Part shown: positions 12,239 through 23,309 of the stretch, one piece after another
How positions within the stretch are numbered: position 1 is the first letter of the stretch
How the letters are laid out: every line of letters starts with the position of its first letter
NCBI RefSeq assembly: GCF_905171765.1
Contig: NC_053395.1
Span: 182,236,156 to 182,300,155 of the forward strand
DNA length: 64,000 nucleotides
Source of the DNA: Bufo bufo
Lineage: Eukaryota; Chordata; Amphibia; Anura; Bufonidae
Direction of reading: 5' to 3'
Position numbers and translations under genes: made by a program
Notes under the pieces: model-generated
What the model was told of the DNA's origin: nothing
What the model saw: the letters and a program-made list of their open reading frames with translations, nothing else
The model's database searches: none

Positions 12239-12899
12239 CATATTTTCAGTTGTTTCACACTTGTTTGTTATGTATATAATTCCACATGTGTTAATTCATA
12301 GTTTTGATGCCTTCATAGTCATGAAAATAAAGAAAACTCTTTGAATGAGAAGGTGTGTCCAAACTTTTGGTCTGTACTGTATATGTTCACCTTTATGTTT
12401 TGGTCAGCACTCCGCTAGGTACCATGGGTACACATAGTTTCCACATGGTCCAGCTATTTTTGTAGTTCTGACCGTGGTTACTTCCCTGGAAGTGACTTTC
12501 TTGTCCTACACAGGGATACTGAACGTATTTATATAGGAGACTTCACCATATACTATATAGATTTGTGATTGGCATGTTATCATCGTTATTCCTTATGTAG
12601 TGTACCACCGGGATGGTGTTTTTTTTCCTGCTGCTACTTTTTAAACGTAACGTCATGTATGTAATCATGTTATTTAATAAAATTTACACTATTTTTTTGC
12701 ATTTGTACCTTTGGCTTCGATTCTTGTAGGTCGTAGTTCGGAGAACAGCCCGATGAAGGCCCTCGGCGGCTGTTCTCGGAACTGCCTGCTCCCGGTGACC
12801 GCATTTGATTTCAGACCGGCTCGCGCACAGGCACAGGTAAGGGCTTACCTGTGCCTCGCCGGACTTGTGAGAAAAGATGGCAGCCCGCATGTGTTTGAG

Positions 12900-14035
12900 A
12901 CTCCGTATAGTATTCTTCTGAAGTTTTGAACAAAGCAACTTCGGATGAAGCATCCGAAGCTCGCTTCGCTCAACACTAATTACAATGTGTTTCACTAAAT
13001 GGTTTTAATTAGTGAAAAAATGTGGGTAACACATTTTCTTTAAGCTTTATGCACCTCAAACCTGATAACCCCTTTAAATTTGGTAATTTGCAAAATTAAT
13101 GCACAGTGGCAGCACTGCATTTGCAATAATATCAAGTGGATATTATGAAAAAAAAAGGTAAATTGAATAATAGGCAACAGTAAGTAATTATAAAACATAA
13201 ATGAGTGAAAAAACTAAACTGACCTAAGAACAGAGATAATAGGAACTTTTTTGAAAATCAGATAACACCAGAACAACTGCAGAAACCTACAGTAGGACCA
13301 CAAAGTGAGTGGTTGGTTTTATTTGAAGCTCTTGTGGACAATATGTGATTCATGAAAACTACGCCTTGAGGCTATTTTACAGCACTATGTACTGTGGTTA
13401 CACCATATGTAGGTTCTGTTCCAATTTATAGCTTTCACGTACAGTAACAGAACACTATAAAACCACTGCATAATTCCTTGGTTAAATGTAGCAAGACTTT
13501 TTTTTTAAATACCATTGTATCTCAATTTAAAAAGAAAATAGTCAAACTTAAAAAAAAAATGATTTTCAATATTATTTTATAAACTTTTAACTTATTTGAA
13601 AATAGAGATGAACAGAACTAAAAGTTCCATTTTACAAATTGTTAAATGTACTTTAGATCTGGGTTAAGTTTGGCAAGCAAACAACACCAGAATGAAAAAT
13701 AATTAAATCAATAAGTTTATCCGTCATTGTCATTTTGCCATCACACATTTTATCATCTCCAAATAATAGTAAAAATGATTAACAAGCAAACAAGTTAAGT
13801 ACCCCCCACCTGAATGTAATATGGAGGTTCAGCGATTTAAAGAAAAAGTGTTACACAGACTTGTAAAGCAGTAATAATTTATTTTTTTACTATTTAAATT
13901 AATTGGTCGCTTGGTACTGCGATTACTGAAAGTAGAGAAAATTTATCTTTTCAAACAATAATTTTTTGACCAACTCTAACAGAATTTAGAAGAAATTATA
14001 CTTAGCTGCATATGATCATTTCAAACAATGTAATT
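12900..14035. other. No gene; one transposon end, then AT-rich DNA
   Basis: The sequence 12,961-12,978 read on the minus strand is tagtgttgagcgaagcga, the type of end shared by several hAT-like repeats in this window. The rest, to about 14,035, is AT-rich with no supported feature. Confidence 0.4.
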
Positions 14036-14310
14036 GTAGAAGCCAAAAAATCCCTGCTCCACTCCAAATTTGGCAGAGTAGACCCCTGGATCAATAACCC
14101 TTTTCCAGAAACCTATAAACCAATATTGTTATCCTCAAGAAAGGCATCCAGGCCCCTTGTGAACTCTCACCGTTCACCATCACGACCTCCTCTGGTAGAC
14201 AATTTCACAATCTCACTGCTCTTACGGTAAAGAATCCCTTTCTTTGTTGCTGTAGAGAGCTTATTTCCTCTAGACATAGAGGATGTCCCCTTGTTACTGA
14301 AGTCCGCCAA
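14036..14310 (-). mobile_element. CR1-like LINE 3' fragment, antisense
   Basis: On the minus strand the sequence encodes RGHPLCLEE followed by RKGFFTVRAVRL. This matches the C-terminal reading of the larger CR1-like LINE at 42,303-43,249 (RGHPLRLEERRF...RRGFFTVRAVRLWNSLPEEV). The piece continues into the LINE 3' region, where the complement of 'gatccagggagttattctgat' is recognisable near 14,084. It is a short truncated copy with no coding capacity. Confidence 0.8.
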
Positions 14311-15561
14311 TTATATTTCTTACTCTGGGTACAAGGTGACCCAAAGCTAAGCTTCACACACTTAAAAATTGGTGAAAGGGTCAGAAACCACAAAAAGCTG
14401 TAAAATCAACATGTCATTTCTGTTAAGACAAAACAGTTTTAAAGAACTTTGAAAGTATACGCCAGTCGGCTAGCACTGACAGGAATGAATCCAATGAAAT
14501 ACTTTATATGAACACTGCATCCACACTCTCCAGATGATAATTGTTATGGTTTTCCCTGTTGTGCATAGGAATAAAACTGTCCCGCCGCTGCTCCGCTCCC
14601 AGCCACTTTCGGTCCCCAGAGGTTTAGCCCCATGACCAATCACAGGCTTAAGTGGTCCCAATGGTTTGAATGCTATGACTCAGCAGTGATGTACCATTCA
14701 AGCCTTTGTAACCACTGAAGCCTGTGATTAGCTGCAGCAGCCACAGGACCAATACGCTTCCCGGTCCCATAAGGACCAGAATTAGCCGAGAACGAAACAG
14801 CGCCAGGACTGCAGACAGGTGAGTGGTTATTTTTTTTTAATGTTCAGGAGGATAGAGGGGGGCCCCAGGGGTTGTAGGCTCCAAGGTCTGACACCTTGAA
14901 CATGTGATCACTTGTAGAAAACACTGAAATACATCTGTCTCGGAGCAGCCAGAGTCCCTTATGCATAGAGTGGGCTCAGCGCCAGAGTTTGCTCCAAACA
15001 CATTCCCGCACATGTGACATACAAGTATATCACAATATGCAAAGGGGTTAAAGAGATCTGATTGCTTGTTATGAGCTACTGTTAAATTAGAATTTTTGCT
15101 ACTTCATAAGCATCTTCCTCTATTTATTTTCTTGCATCCACTCACAAAGTGGATTTTTTTTTATACCAAAGACGAAGATATAAAGAAGTGATTAGATGGC
15201 ACAGTAGACTTATTGCACTACAGAAATGGAGTGTAAAAAACTACCATGTTTATTATTAACCTTTTGCTTACTGCCGCACAATTATATACATCAGGATGGT
15301 AAGGTCTTATCTGTAAACCGATGTATAAAAGCGTCAGGCTACATTGAGATCTACTGGCGCCCCGTGGTGCTGAATATCTCTGTGACTGCACTGTTATTAG
15401 ACAGCTGCAGTGACAGAAAGTATCCCGGAGACCAGACAAAGCGGTCTCCTTGCTTGGCATCACTGTAACAAGGTGTTAAGGCAATCCATCACACTGTAAA
15501 GTGAAAAAGCCAGGAGGGGCGTGCACTTCTTGATGTAAGAGCCCCCCAGCTCACTGTAAAA
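14311..15561. other. No gene recognised
   Basis: Mixed sequence including a 14,580-14,790 stretch that looks like an old interspersed repeat ('gaccaatcacaggctt' against 'gaagcctgtgattagctg' in inverse orientation). I see no coding or RNA gene that can be supported. Confidence 0.35.
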
Positions 15562-15565
15562 TTAA

Positions 15566-15797
15566 AGAGGTTGTCCGCTTTTTACTATTGATATCTTATC
15601 CTCAGGATAGGTCATCATAATTAGATCGGCGGGGGTCCGACTTCCGGCACCCCCGCTGATCAGCTGTTTGAAGAGGAAGCAGAGCACGTACCAGCACTGT
15701 GTTCTTTTCTCTGTTTATCTGCTTACTGTTGCAACTGCAGTGATGAGCGGTGTAATTACAACTGTAGGTCATCAATAGTAAAAAGCAGACAACCCCT
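15566..15797. mobile_element. TTAA-flanked MITE, 232 bp
   Basis: The element is flanked by TTAA at 15,562-15,565 and 15,798-15,801. Its ends are inverted copies: agaggttgtccgctttttac on the left, and aggggttgtctgctttttac when the right end is read inward. The TTAA target fits piggyBac-type mobilisation. It carries no frame of its own. Confidence 0.82.
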
Positions 15798-15801
15798 TTA
15801 A

Positions 15802-16376
15802 TTGTGAGCCTGCGGTCTGTGAATTAATCCCTTCCTGACCTTTTTTCATAAAAAAATTAAAAGTAAACAATAAATACATGTTTTGGTGCTGTACAACATC
15901 TGTACTGGAAGTGCCATAAAACCAACAATAGAAAAATAGACTGCCAAAATCCAAAATGCGCTCTAGTCCTTTGGTTTTTAGATGTGTTTTGTCTTGAAAT
16001 CTTTTGTAACAAATAAATTGATAAGAATGGAATAATAAACTTTTTTAATTTTTTTTTCCAGTTTTTCCTTAAATATTTATTTTTTAAAAAGTATATCTGT
16101 CACCTAATATAAAATACATGTAGTTTAATTAGTTAATTGCCGTTAGATAGGCCCATTACTAAAACTAAAAAGTTGGTCTGCTAAGGAAGGGGTGTAAAAA
16201 CTCCAGTAATGAAGTAGTTAAAATGCATCTGATGGCTGAGATAACTTCAAGGCAGAGAGGCAGCCTTTCCCAGGCACCCATGTTCTTGAAGGTGGTGTAA
16301 GGATGCCCATAATCAGACACATTGCAGCATCTTGATGTTGTCTGATCATGTATTCCTGATTCACATTGATAAGAAA
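15802..16376. other. No gene recognised
   Basis: AT-rich flank of the hAT element. I see nothing supportable in it. Confidence 0.35.
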
Positions 16377-16735
16377 TAGTGTTGGGTGAGAATGCTCGGC
16401 CGAACACTAATTTTACTTGAGCATCGTGATGCTTGGCTCATCGCGGTGTTCTTCCGAATACCGCATGTACTCGAGTGCGATGCTAGAGATTCCTCACCGC
16501 ACATTTGTGGGCTGTTGCGCAGCCAATAAACGTGCAGGTAAGTACTGCCATTCACTGTAATGCCGTAGCCATGTTGGCTACTGACATTACAGTGATTGGC
16601 TGTCCGGAACGCGTCATCGGGTGCTATATAGCACCCGATGACACGTGTTTGGCTCAGTCTTAGTCAGGGAGAGCTGGAGAGCAGAAGGGAGAGATAGTGT
16701 AGGGAGTGAAATAGGAATATTGTAGCTTTTATACT

Positions 16736-17015
16736 TGTTATAGACCCAAACGTCCTTTTAAGGACTATTGTTGTGTGGGGCAGCAATATAAATTTTTAGT
16801 GCAACCTGCATTAAATTGCTAAAACTTGTTAGAGACCCAAAAGTCCTTTTAAGGACTATTGTTGTGTGCGGCAGCAATATATATTTTTAGTGCAACCTGC
16901 ATTAAATTGCTAAAACTTGTTAGAGACCCAAAAGTCCTTTTAAGGACTATTGTTGTGTGCGGCAGCAATATATATATTTAGCGCAACCTGTGCTAAATAG
17001 CTTGCAATTGTTTGG
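16736..17015. repeat. hAT 5' array A: three units of about 93 bp
   Basis: Three head-to-tail copies contain 'agagacccaaaagtcctttt', 'aaggactattgttgtgtg' and 'gcaacctgcattaaattgct'. The copies begin near 16,736, 16,829 and 16,922. The array lies just inside the left end of the hAT element, where subterminal repeats can serve as transposase-binding sites in this superfamily. That role is not shown here. Confidence 0.85.
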
Positions 17016-17735
17016 CCGCTGCAGACAGCGACATTATCTGCGCTGCATCTCCTGTCTAATGTGTGCGCAGCCTAAAAATACCTGTGACATCCAGTGTACT
17101 TTTTCCGTAGACGATGTCCGCTGCGGACAGTTACATTACTTACGCTACATCTCCTGTATAACGTTTGCGTATCCGAAATATCAGTGACATTCAGTCTAAT
17201 TTTTTTGCTTCCATTGGCAGCGACATTACCTGTGCTACATCTCCAGTATAATGTTAGCACATCCGAAATATCAGTGACATTCAGTGTAATTTTTTTTCCG
17301 CTGGTGACAGCGACATTATCTGCGCTACATCTCCTGTCTAACGTGTGCGCAGCCTAAAAATATCTGTGACATCCAGTGTACTTTTTCTGTAGACGGTGTC
17401 CGCTGCGGACAGTTACATTACCTGCGCTACATCTCCTGTATAACGTTTGCCCATCCTAAATATCAGTCACATTAATTCAGTGTAATTTTTTATTAGCCGC
17501 TGATGACAGCGACATTACTTGCGCTATACCTCCTCTATAACGTTTGTGCATCCTAAATATCAGTGACATTCATTCAGTGTCATTTTTTATTAGGCGGTGG
17601 TGACAGCGACATTACTTGCGCTAAACCTCTTGTTTAACGTGTGCGCATCCTAAATATCAGTGACATTCATTCAGTGTAATTTTTTATTAGGCGGTGGTGA
17701 CAGCAACATTACTTACACAATACCTCCTGTATAAC
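17016..17735. repeat. hAT 5' array B: about eight units of 95-105 bp
   Basis: Each unit has 'gacagcgacatta(t/c)ctgcgcta', a 'catctcctgt(a/c)taacgt' block, and 'atatcagtgacattcagtgt' or 'atctgtgacatccagtgt'. The array was cut by the chromovirus at 17,735. One further partial unit resumes after it at about 23,310-23,390 (taacgtgtgcgcatcctaaa). Together with array A the 5' side of the hAT element holds about 1 kb of tandem repeats. Confidence 0.85.
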
Positions 17736-18426
17736 TGTAACGGTCACGTCCACACACACACAGGAGGAAGGGTAGTGACCACTGCGCTCCACCCTCACCC
17801 CTGGCCCTGCCTACTTGCCTCGCGAGTCCTGATGACAGGGGACAACTGGACGGCAATCCCTAACTTAGGATATGTGCAGGGAAGACAGACAAGACAAAAT
17901 ACGGAACATGAACGGACCGGGTCAGAACCAAGAGAGCTACGCAGTACAACGGATTAAGCAAAGAATGGTCAGGAGAAGCCGGGGTCAAATACCAGGAGAG
18001 TAGCGAAGTACAAGAGGAGTCCTAAGAGAGTAGTCAGGTGGGAGCCGAGGTCACAATACCAGGATGTATGCGCAGTACAGGAGGAGCAGGCAGAGGATCG
18101 TCAGGGAACAGGATCAGGTAAATATTCAGTAGTCCAACAAATAGCCAGGAGCCTAGAAATTAACAGGCAACCTGTAGCCAGCAGGCTGCCTGTATTTATA
18201 GTGGGGAGTGAGGGTCATGTGACGTGGCCAGCATCACATGACCGACAGACCAACCAGTCGAGCACCGAGTGATCAGCTCGGCGCTCAAGGCAGACTAGGA
18301 GCAGGGAGCCACCCAGCTAGTAAAGCCGCCCTGGGAATGAGGTCAAACACAGAACCTCATTCCAAAAGCTAAGGAACAGTTCTGCGGGCAATGGGGGACC
18401 GAGTGCACCTTCGGAACCCCGTGACA
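17736..18426 (-). repeat. Chromovirus 3' LTR
   Basis: It starts tgtaacggtcacg on the plus strand and ends ccccgtgaca, so on the coding strand it runs TGTCACGGGG to CGTTACA. It is the same length as the partner LTR (691 bp) with four differences noticed, for example gaggaag against gggggaag near the left edge. The last 18 codons of the pol frame read into it. Confidence 0.95.
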
Positions 18427-20945
18427 GTACCCCCCCTTTTACGAGGGGCCACCGGACCCAAGACTTCAGGCGATGGCTTTTCAGGGTGTTCTAAATGAAA
18501 TTTACGAACCAGTCTAGGAGCATGAACCTCCCTGGCAGGTATCCAAGATCTCTCTTCAGGTCCATACCCCTTCCAGTGAATCAGATACTGCAAGGAGTTA
18601 CGCACCTTCCTGACATCCACTATTTTAGACACGACATACTCGACAGCATCATTAACAAGAACCGGCGGAGGCGAGGCTTTCGATGGTACTACCGGTTCAA
18701 AATATTTTTTAAGTAGAGATTTATGGAACACATTATGAATGTGGAATGACTCGGGCAGCTCCAACCTAAATGATACCGGGTTAATCACCTCTGTGATCTT
18801 ATATGGACCAATAAAACGAGGAGCAAATTTTCTAGAAGCTACCTTGAGAGATAGATTCTTGGAGGACAACCATACTTTATCCCCAACCTGAAAGTTCACC
18901 CCCCTTGAACGTCTCCTATCGGCCTTGAGTTTTTGAGAACTTTGAGCCTTTTCTAGGTTCGATTGAACCCGGGCCCAAACTGTGCACAGTTCGGAGGAGA
19001 GTTTATCAGCTTCAGGGTTAGAGGAGGAGACGGAAGACCCAGAATGAAAACGGGGATGAAAACCATGGTTACAAAAGAAAGGGGAGACCCCAGCAGAAGA
19101 ATTGACACGGTTATTCAGAGCAAATTCAGCCAACGGAAGGAATTTGACCCATAATTGCTGGTCATCAGCAACATACAACCTCAGGAATTGTTTCACAGAC
19201 TGATTAAGGCGTTCAGTCTGCCCATTACTCTCAGGATGGTAGGCGGAAGAAAAAGACAACGAAATTTTACATCTTTGACAGAAGGCCCTCCAGAGTTTGG
19301 ACACAAACTGCACACCCCTGTCCGAAACAATATTTTCCGGGATGCCATGTAAACGAACAACCTCTCTCACAAAAATAGACGCCAGGGTTTTAGCATTCGG
19401 AAGTTTAGACAGGGGAATGAAATGAACCATCTTGCTAAACCTATCGACCACTACCCAAACCACAGTCTTACCCTCCGCCAGCAGTAGGTCAGTTATAAAG
19501 TCCATCGAGATATGGGACCAGGGTCTACTGGGAATGGGTAGGGGTCGTAGGTTACCAGCAGGGCGAGTCCTAGGTGTCTTAGACCTGGCACAAACCTCAC
19601 AGGCTGACACGTAGGACTTGACATCCCTGGTCAGAGTGGGCCACCAATAAGATCTAGAAACCAGATCCTTACTGCCCTCAATACCCGGATGTCCACAAAA
19701 GGCAGAATCGTGACACTCACCCAACAGCTGGAGACGAAATTGTACGGGAACAAACAACTTATCTGTTGGGGTGGATGCCGGTGCCAGATGTTGTTCAGCC
19801 TTAATGCGAGCCGAGATATCCTGGGTTAGAGCCGCTAAGAAGATGTTTGCTGGTAGGATGGATTCAGGCGGCGTCTCAGTGGGTTGAAAAGCATGGAAGC
19901 TCCGAGATAATGCGTCTGCCTTCACATTTTTACTTCCCGGCCTGAACGTAATGGAGAAATCAAAACGGGTAAAAAACAGAGCCCATCGGGCTTGTCGGGG
20001 ATTCAACCTCTTAGCGGACTCGAGAAACATTAGGTTTTTATGGTCAGTGACAACAGTTACTCGATGCCTTGCCCCCTCCAAAAAATGTCTCCACTCCTCA
20101 AATGCCCATTTAATGGCCAACAGCTCCCTATTCCCTATGTCGTAGTTTCTCTCCGTGGGAGAGAATTTCCTAGAGAAGAAGGCACACGGTCTCAGGTTAG
20201 TGAGGCTAGCAGGACCTTGTGAAAGGACTGCTCCTGCGCCGTCCTCGGACGCATCCACCTCCACAATAAAGGGTCTCTCCTGATCAGGCTGGATCAGAAT
20301 GGGAGCGCTACTAAATGCCTTTTTTAATGTTTCAAATGAAGAAATGGCCTTGGTAGACCAATTCTCCAAATCCGCCCCTTTCTTAGTAAGGTCGGTCAAT
20401 GGCTTAGCAATTACAGAAAAATTCATGATAAATTTACGGTAGTAATTAGCGAAACCCAAAAACCGTTGTAAAGCCTTTGAGGATGAAGGCCTTACCCATT
20501 CCTTAATTGCTAAAACCTTACCAGGATCCATCTTAAAGGCGTGAGGAGTCAAAACATGCCCTAGAAACAGTATCTCCTGTACACCAAAGACACATTTCTC
20601 TTGCTTAGCGGATAGCTGGTTCTCCCTCAACACCTCTAATACTTGTTTGACATGGGACACATGAGATTCGAAATCAGGAGAGAATATCAAAATGTCGTCA
20701 AGATAGACAATAATAAATTTACCTAAGAACTCCCTAAGAATATCGTTCATTAAGTTTTGGAACACAGCTGGGGCATTGCCGAGTCCAAAAGGCATCACCT
20801 GATATTCAAAGTGTCCTATCGGAGAATTGAACGCTGTCTTCCATTCGTCTCCCTCCTTGATTCGGATTAGATTGTATGCCCCTTTCAGGTCAATCTTGGA
20901 AAACCAGGTTGCCCCCAAAACCTGGTTAAATAAATCCGGAATCAA
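18369..20945 (-). pseudogene. Ty3/gypsy pol: RT, RNase H, integrase, chromodomain (858 aa open frame)
   Basis: This frame would encode the enzymes that copy and insert the element. Residues counted from the Met at 20,945: reverse transcriptase with YLDD at 81-84; RNase H with the catalytic DAS at 231-233; an integrase zinc finger with H412, H419, C449 and C452; integrase D482, D542 and E578; a GPY module at 713-715; and a chromodomain at about 768-820 (YLIHWKGYGPEERSW). All these key residues are present. The Met is internal: the same frame stays open upstream to about 21,090 and carries the N-terminal RT segment, where a one-base shift disconnects it from the gag-protease frame. The chromodomain places it among chromoviruses, which can use it to direct integration to marked chromatin. 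The frame ends inside the 3' LTR. Confidence 0.95.
18427..18440 (-). promoter_or_regulatory. Polypurine tract of chromovirus
   Basis: The coding strand reads aaaaggggggtac immediately before the 3' LTR, the expected place and composition for the plus-strand primer. Confidence 0.85.
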
Positions 20946-21180
20946 TGGGAGAGAGTATCTATTTTGGACAGTGATTTTATTTAATCTCCGGTAATCAATA
21001 CAAGGCCTAAGACCACCATCCTTCTTTTTAACAAAGAAAAACCCTGCTCCGATAGGAGAGACTGAAGGTCTAATATGCCCTTTAGCAAGGCTCTCATAAT
21101 ATAATCCTCCATAGCCTTGCGTTCGGGCCCTGAAAGATTATAAATTCGACCTTTAGGAAATTCAGCACCCTCAATTAGCT

Positions 21181-22590
21181 CTATGGCGCAATCATAAGGT
21201 CTATGGGGGGGGGGGGGGGGGGTAGAACCTCTGGAGTAAGGGACAAGAACACATCAGAATATTCCTTAATAACAGAGGGTAATGTATTAGACCTTACTGA
21301 AACCCCAGCCTGGACCACGGACAAGCATGAGTCACACTTAGGTCCCCATTTCACCAACTCTCCTTTGGACCAATCAATTGTGGGGTTATGTAAACGGAGC
21401 CAAGGCAACCCTAGTACCACCTCAATTGGTAGGTTCTCCAGGACTAGAAGAGAACATCTCTCAGAGTGGCACACACCCACGGACAGAGAAATTTCAGAGG
21501 TACATGACCTCACCGTACCACCAATCAGGGGAGTAGCATCAATAGCCATGACATGGATAGGTGTAGGTAAAGCAAACATTGGAATACCCAATTTACAAGC
21601 AAACTCAAAGTCAATAAAGCTGGCCGCTGAACCGGAGTCAATAAAGGCCTTCCCCGGCCACTTATTAACCCCCAGAGAAATTGTTATGGGTACCAAAAGC
21701 TTACCTTTAGAAAAATCAGGGTGTACCTGGTCTTTAGGTTGTCTTGCTTTAGAAGACTTGTCAGAGAGGTCCCTCTTAGGACACTTGTTGATCCAATGGC
21801 CAGGATCTCCACAGTAGAAGCACTCTCCGCGTCTGCGACGAAGATTACCCCGGGTCATGCCAACCTGCATGGGTTCCTCGGTGGAGACCTCAGTGTTGTC
21901 CCTGGAAAAGGCCTCTGGCTGGACCACCATCTGAGAACTGAACTGTCGTTCTTGTCGTCTCTCTCTAACTCGTCTGTCAAGTCGGACAACTAGGGTCATC
22001 ATCTCCTCTAAGGTCTCAGGAATTTGGTAATTGACCAATAGATCTTTTAAATTATCAGATAGACCAGACCTAAACTGACTCTTCAGGGCTGGTTCATTCC
22101 ATCCTGAGGGGACACACCACCGTCTGAATTGGGTGCAATACTCCTCCGCAGGGAGATGGCCCTGAACCAGTGCCCTAAGAGCTGTCTCGGCTACCAGGGC
22201 CCTGTCTGGTTCGTCATAGAGGGTACCCAGGGCCTGAAAAAAACCCTCCACAGACATTAGACAACTGGCCCCAGGAGGTAACGAAAATGCCCAGTCCTGG
22301 GGATCACCCTGTAGTAGAGAAATGATAATCCCCACGCGTTGGCTCTCGGGACCGGAGGACACGGGGCGCAAACGGAAGTAGAGTTTGCAATTCTCCTTAA
22401 AGGAGAGAAACCTCTTCCGGTCTCCAGAAAAGGGTTCTGGGAGCTTGATCTGGGGTTCAAAATATGGACTGGAGGACAGAGGAGTGGAAGAACCTTGCCC
22501 TAACTCACAAGAACGGAGTTTCTCTCCTAGCTCCTGCACCCTCTGTGTCAAGTTAGAGACATGGTCAGTCAGGGTAGTAAGAGGATTCAT
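21181..22590 (-). pseudogene. Ty3/gypsy gag-protease (469 aa open frame)
   Basis: This frame would encode the particle protein and the aspartic protease. The Met at 22,590 lies 28 nt after the 5' LTR and is the likely true gag start. Seen in order: a heptad-like N-terminus (about aa 5-30); a gag core with PFSGDRKRFLSF and WAFSL; a nucleocapsid CCHC knuckle at C257, C260, H265 and C270; and the protease active site DSG at 318-320. The C-terminus runs into a proline string encoded by the 18-base C run (coding strand) and stops soon after. In related sushi-type elements gag and pol are one frame, so the break at the homopolymer is either a mutation or an error in the sequence. Confidence 0.93.
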
Positions 22591-22607
22591 GATACAGTGG
22601 TTATTGG

Positions 22608-22617
22608 GCCTGTTAAT
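22608..22617 (-). promoter_or_regulatory. Putative self-priming primer-binding site
   Basis: The coding-strand sequence attaacaggc begins one base after the 5' LTR. It is the exact complement of gcctgttaat, which lies in the LTR at the predicted transcript start (complement of 23,042-23,051). No TGG-starting tRNA-type site is present in the 28-nt leader. In the Tf1/sushi group the folded 5' end of the RNA is known to prime reverse transcription from such a site. Confidence 0.7.
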
Positions 22618-22618
22618 C

Positions 22619-23309
22619 TGTAACGGTCACGTCCACACACACACAGGGGGAAGGGTAGTGACCACTGCGCTCCACCCTCACCCCTGGCCCTGCCTACTTG
22701 CCTCGCGAGTCCTGATGACAGGGGACAACTGGACGGCAATCCCTAACTTAGGATATGTGCAGGGAAGACAGACAAGACAAAATACGGAACATGAACGGAC
22801 CGGGTCAGAACCAAGAGAGCTACGCAGTACAACGGATTAAGCAAAGAATGGTCAGGAGAAGTCGGGGTCAAATACCAGGAGAGTAGCGAAGTACAAGAGG
22901 AGTCCTAAGAGAGTAGTCAGGTGGGAGCCGAGGTCACAATACCAGGATGTATGCACAGTACAGGAGGAGCAGGCAGAGGATCGTCAGGGAACAGGATCAG
23001 GTAAATATTCAGTAGTCCAACAAATAGCCAGGAGCCTAGAAATTAACAGGCAACCTGTAGCCAGCAGGCTGCCTGTATTTATAGTGGGGAGTGAGGGTCA
23101 TGTGACATGGCCAGCATCACATGACCGACAGACCAACCAGTCGAGCACCGAGTGATCAGCTCGGCGCTCAAGGCAGACTAGGAGCAGGGAGCCACCCAGC
23201 TAGTAAAGCCGCCCTGGGAATGAGGTCAAACACAGAACCTCATTCCAAAAGCTAAGGAACAGTTCTGCGGGCAATGGGGGACCGAGTGCACCTTCGGAAC
23301 CCCGTGACA
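22619..23309 (-). repeat. Chromovirus 5' LTR
   Basis: Because the element is on the minus strand, this right-hand LTR is the 5' one and drives transcription. It is 691 bp and nearly identical to the partner. On the coding strand it holds a TATAAATA box (23,076-23,083). Transcription is predicted to begin near 23,051, giving a U3 of about 258 bp and an R-U5 of about 433 bp. Confidence 0.93.
23076..23083 (-). promoter_or_regulatory. TATA box of chromovirus LTR
   Basis: The coding strand reads TATAAATA. Its first T is 32 nt upstream of the G at 23,051, the start of gcctgttaat, which is the predicted transcript start. A related solo LTR at 38,849-40,156 has TATTTAAA at exactly the same distance from gcctgtgatt. 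Confidence 0.75.

Larger units (their letters stand above)
8423..12378 (+). mobile_element. Tc1-like DNA transposon interrupted by an L1-like LINE
   Basis: The ends are inverted copies starting CAGTACAGACCAAAAG. The left copy begins at 8423 and the right copy ends at 12,378, followed by TA as expected for Tc1/mariner; the left flank no longer reads TA. The inverted repeat is unusually long, roughly 260-280 bp. Its left arm is the antisense of the last codons and stop of the transposase in the right arm. The transposase is reduced to an N-terminal and a C-terminal piece by an internal deletion, so this copy cannot move by itself. A 3.0-kb LINE was inserted into its left half later. Confidence 0.9.
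8053..12896. mobile_element. Old inverted-repeat element, split by a Tc1-like insertion
   Basis: A left arm (about 8053-8150) matches the reverse complement of a right arm (about 12,786-12,896). Shared words include 'acacatgcgggctgccat', 'tttctcacaagtccgg', 'ttacctgtgcct' and 'ggtctgaaatcaaatgcggt', with one indel of about 12 nt. Between them lies a complete Tc1-like insertion, so this element is the oldest layer of a three-level nest. Its superfamily is not clear because no convincing target duplication was found. A 'tagtgttgagcgaagcga' end (12,961-12,978, minus) just outside may belong to it or to a neighbouring element. Confidence 0.65.
17736..23309 (-). mobile_element. Ty3/gypsy chromovirus, complete, minus strand, about 5.57 kb
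   Basis: Two 691-bp LTRs flank gag, protease, reverse transcriptase, RNase H, integrase and a C-terminal chromodomain, all on the minus strand. The insertion is bounded by a perfect 5-bp duplication, ataac (17,731-17,735 and 23,310-23,314), inside array B of the hAT element. By eye the LTRs differ at only about four positions, so the insertion is recent. The coding region is broken at a run of 18 G (21,205-21,222) and once more near 21,080-21,100. Either could be real decay or, for the G run, a base-calling error. The leader between the 5' LTR and the gag start is only 28 nt. Confidence 0.95.

Noticed and set aside
21203..21817. A 204-codon plus-strand frame.
   Set aside because: It is antisense to the chromovirus gag-protease frame, which has clear domain content.
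22591..22618. Search for a tRNA-type primer-binding site (starting TGG) after the chromovirus 5' LTR.
   Set aside because: None is present in the 28-nt leader; the self-complementary site fits better.
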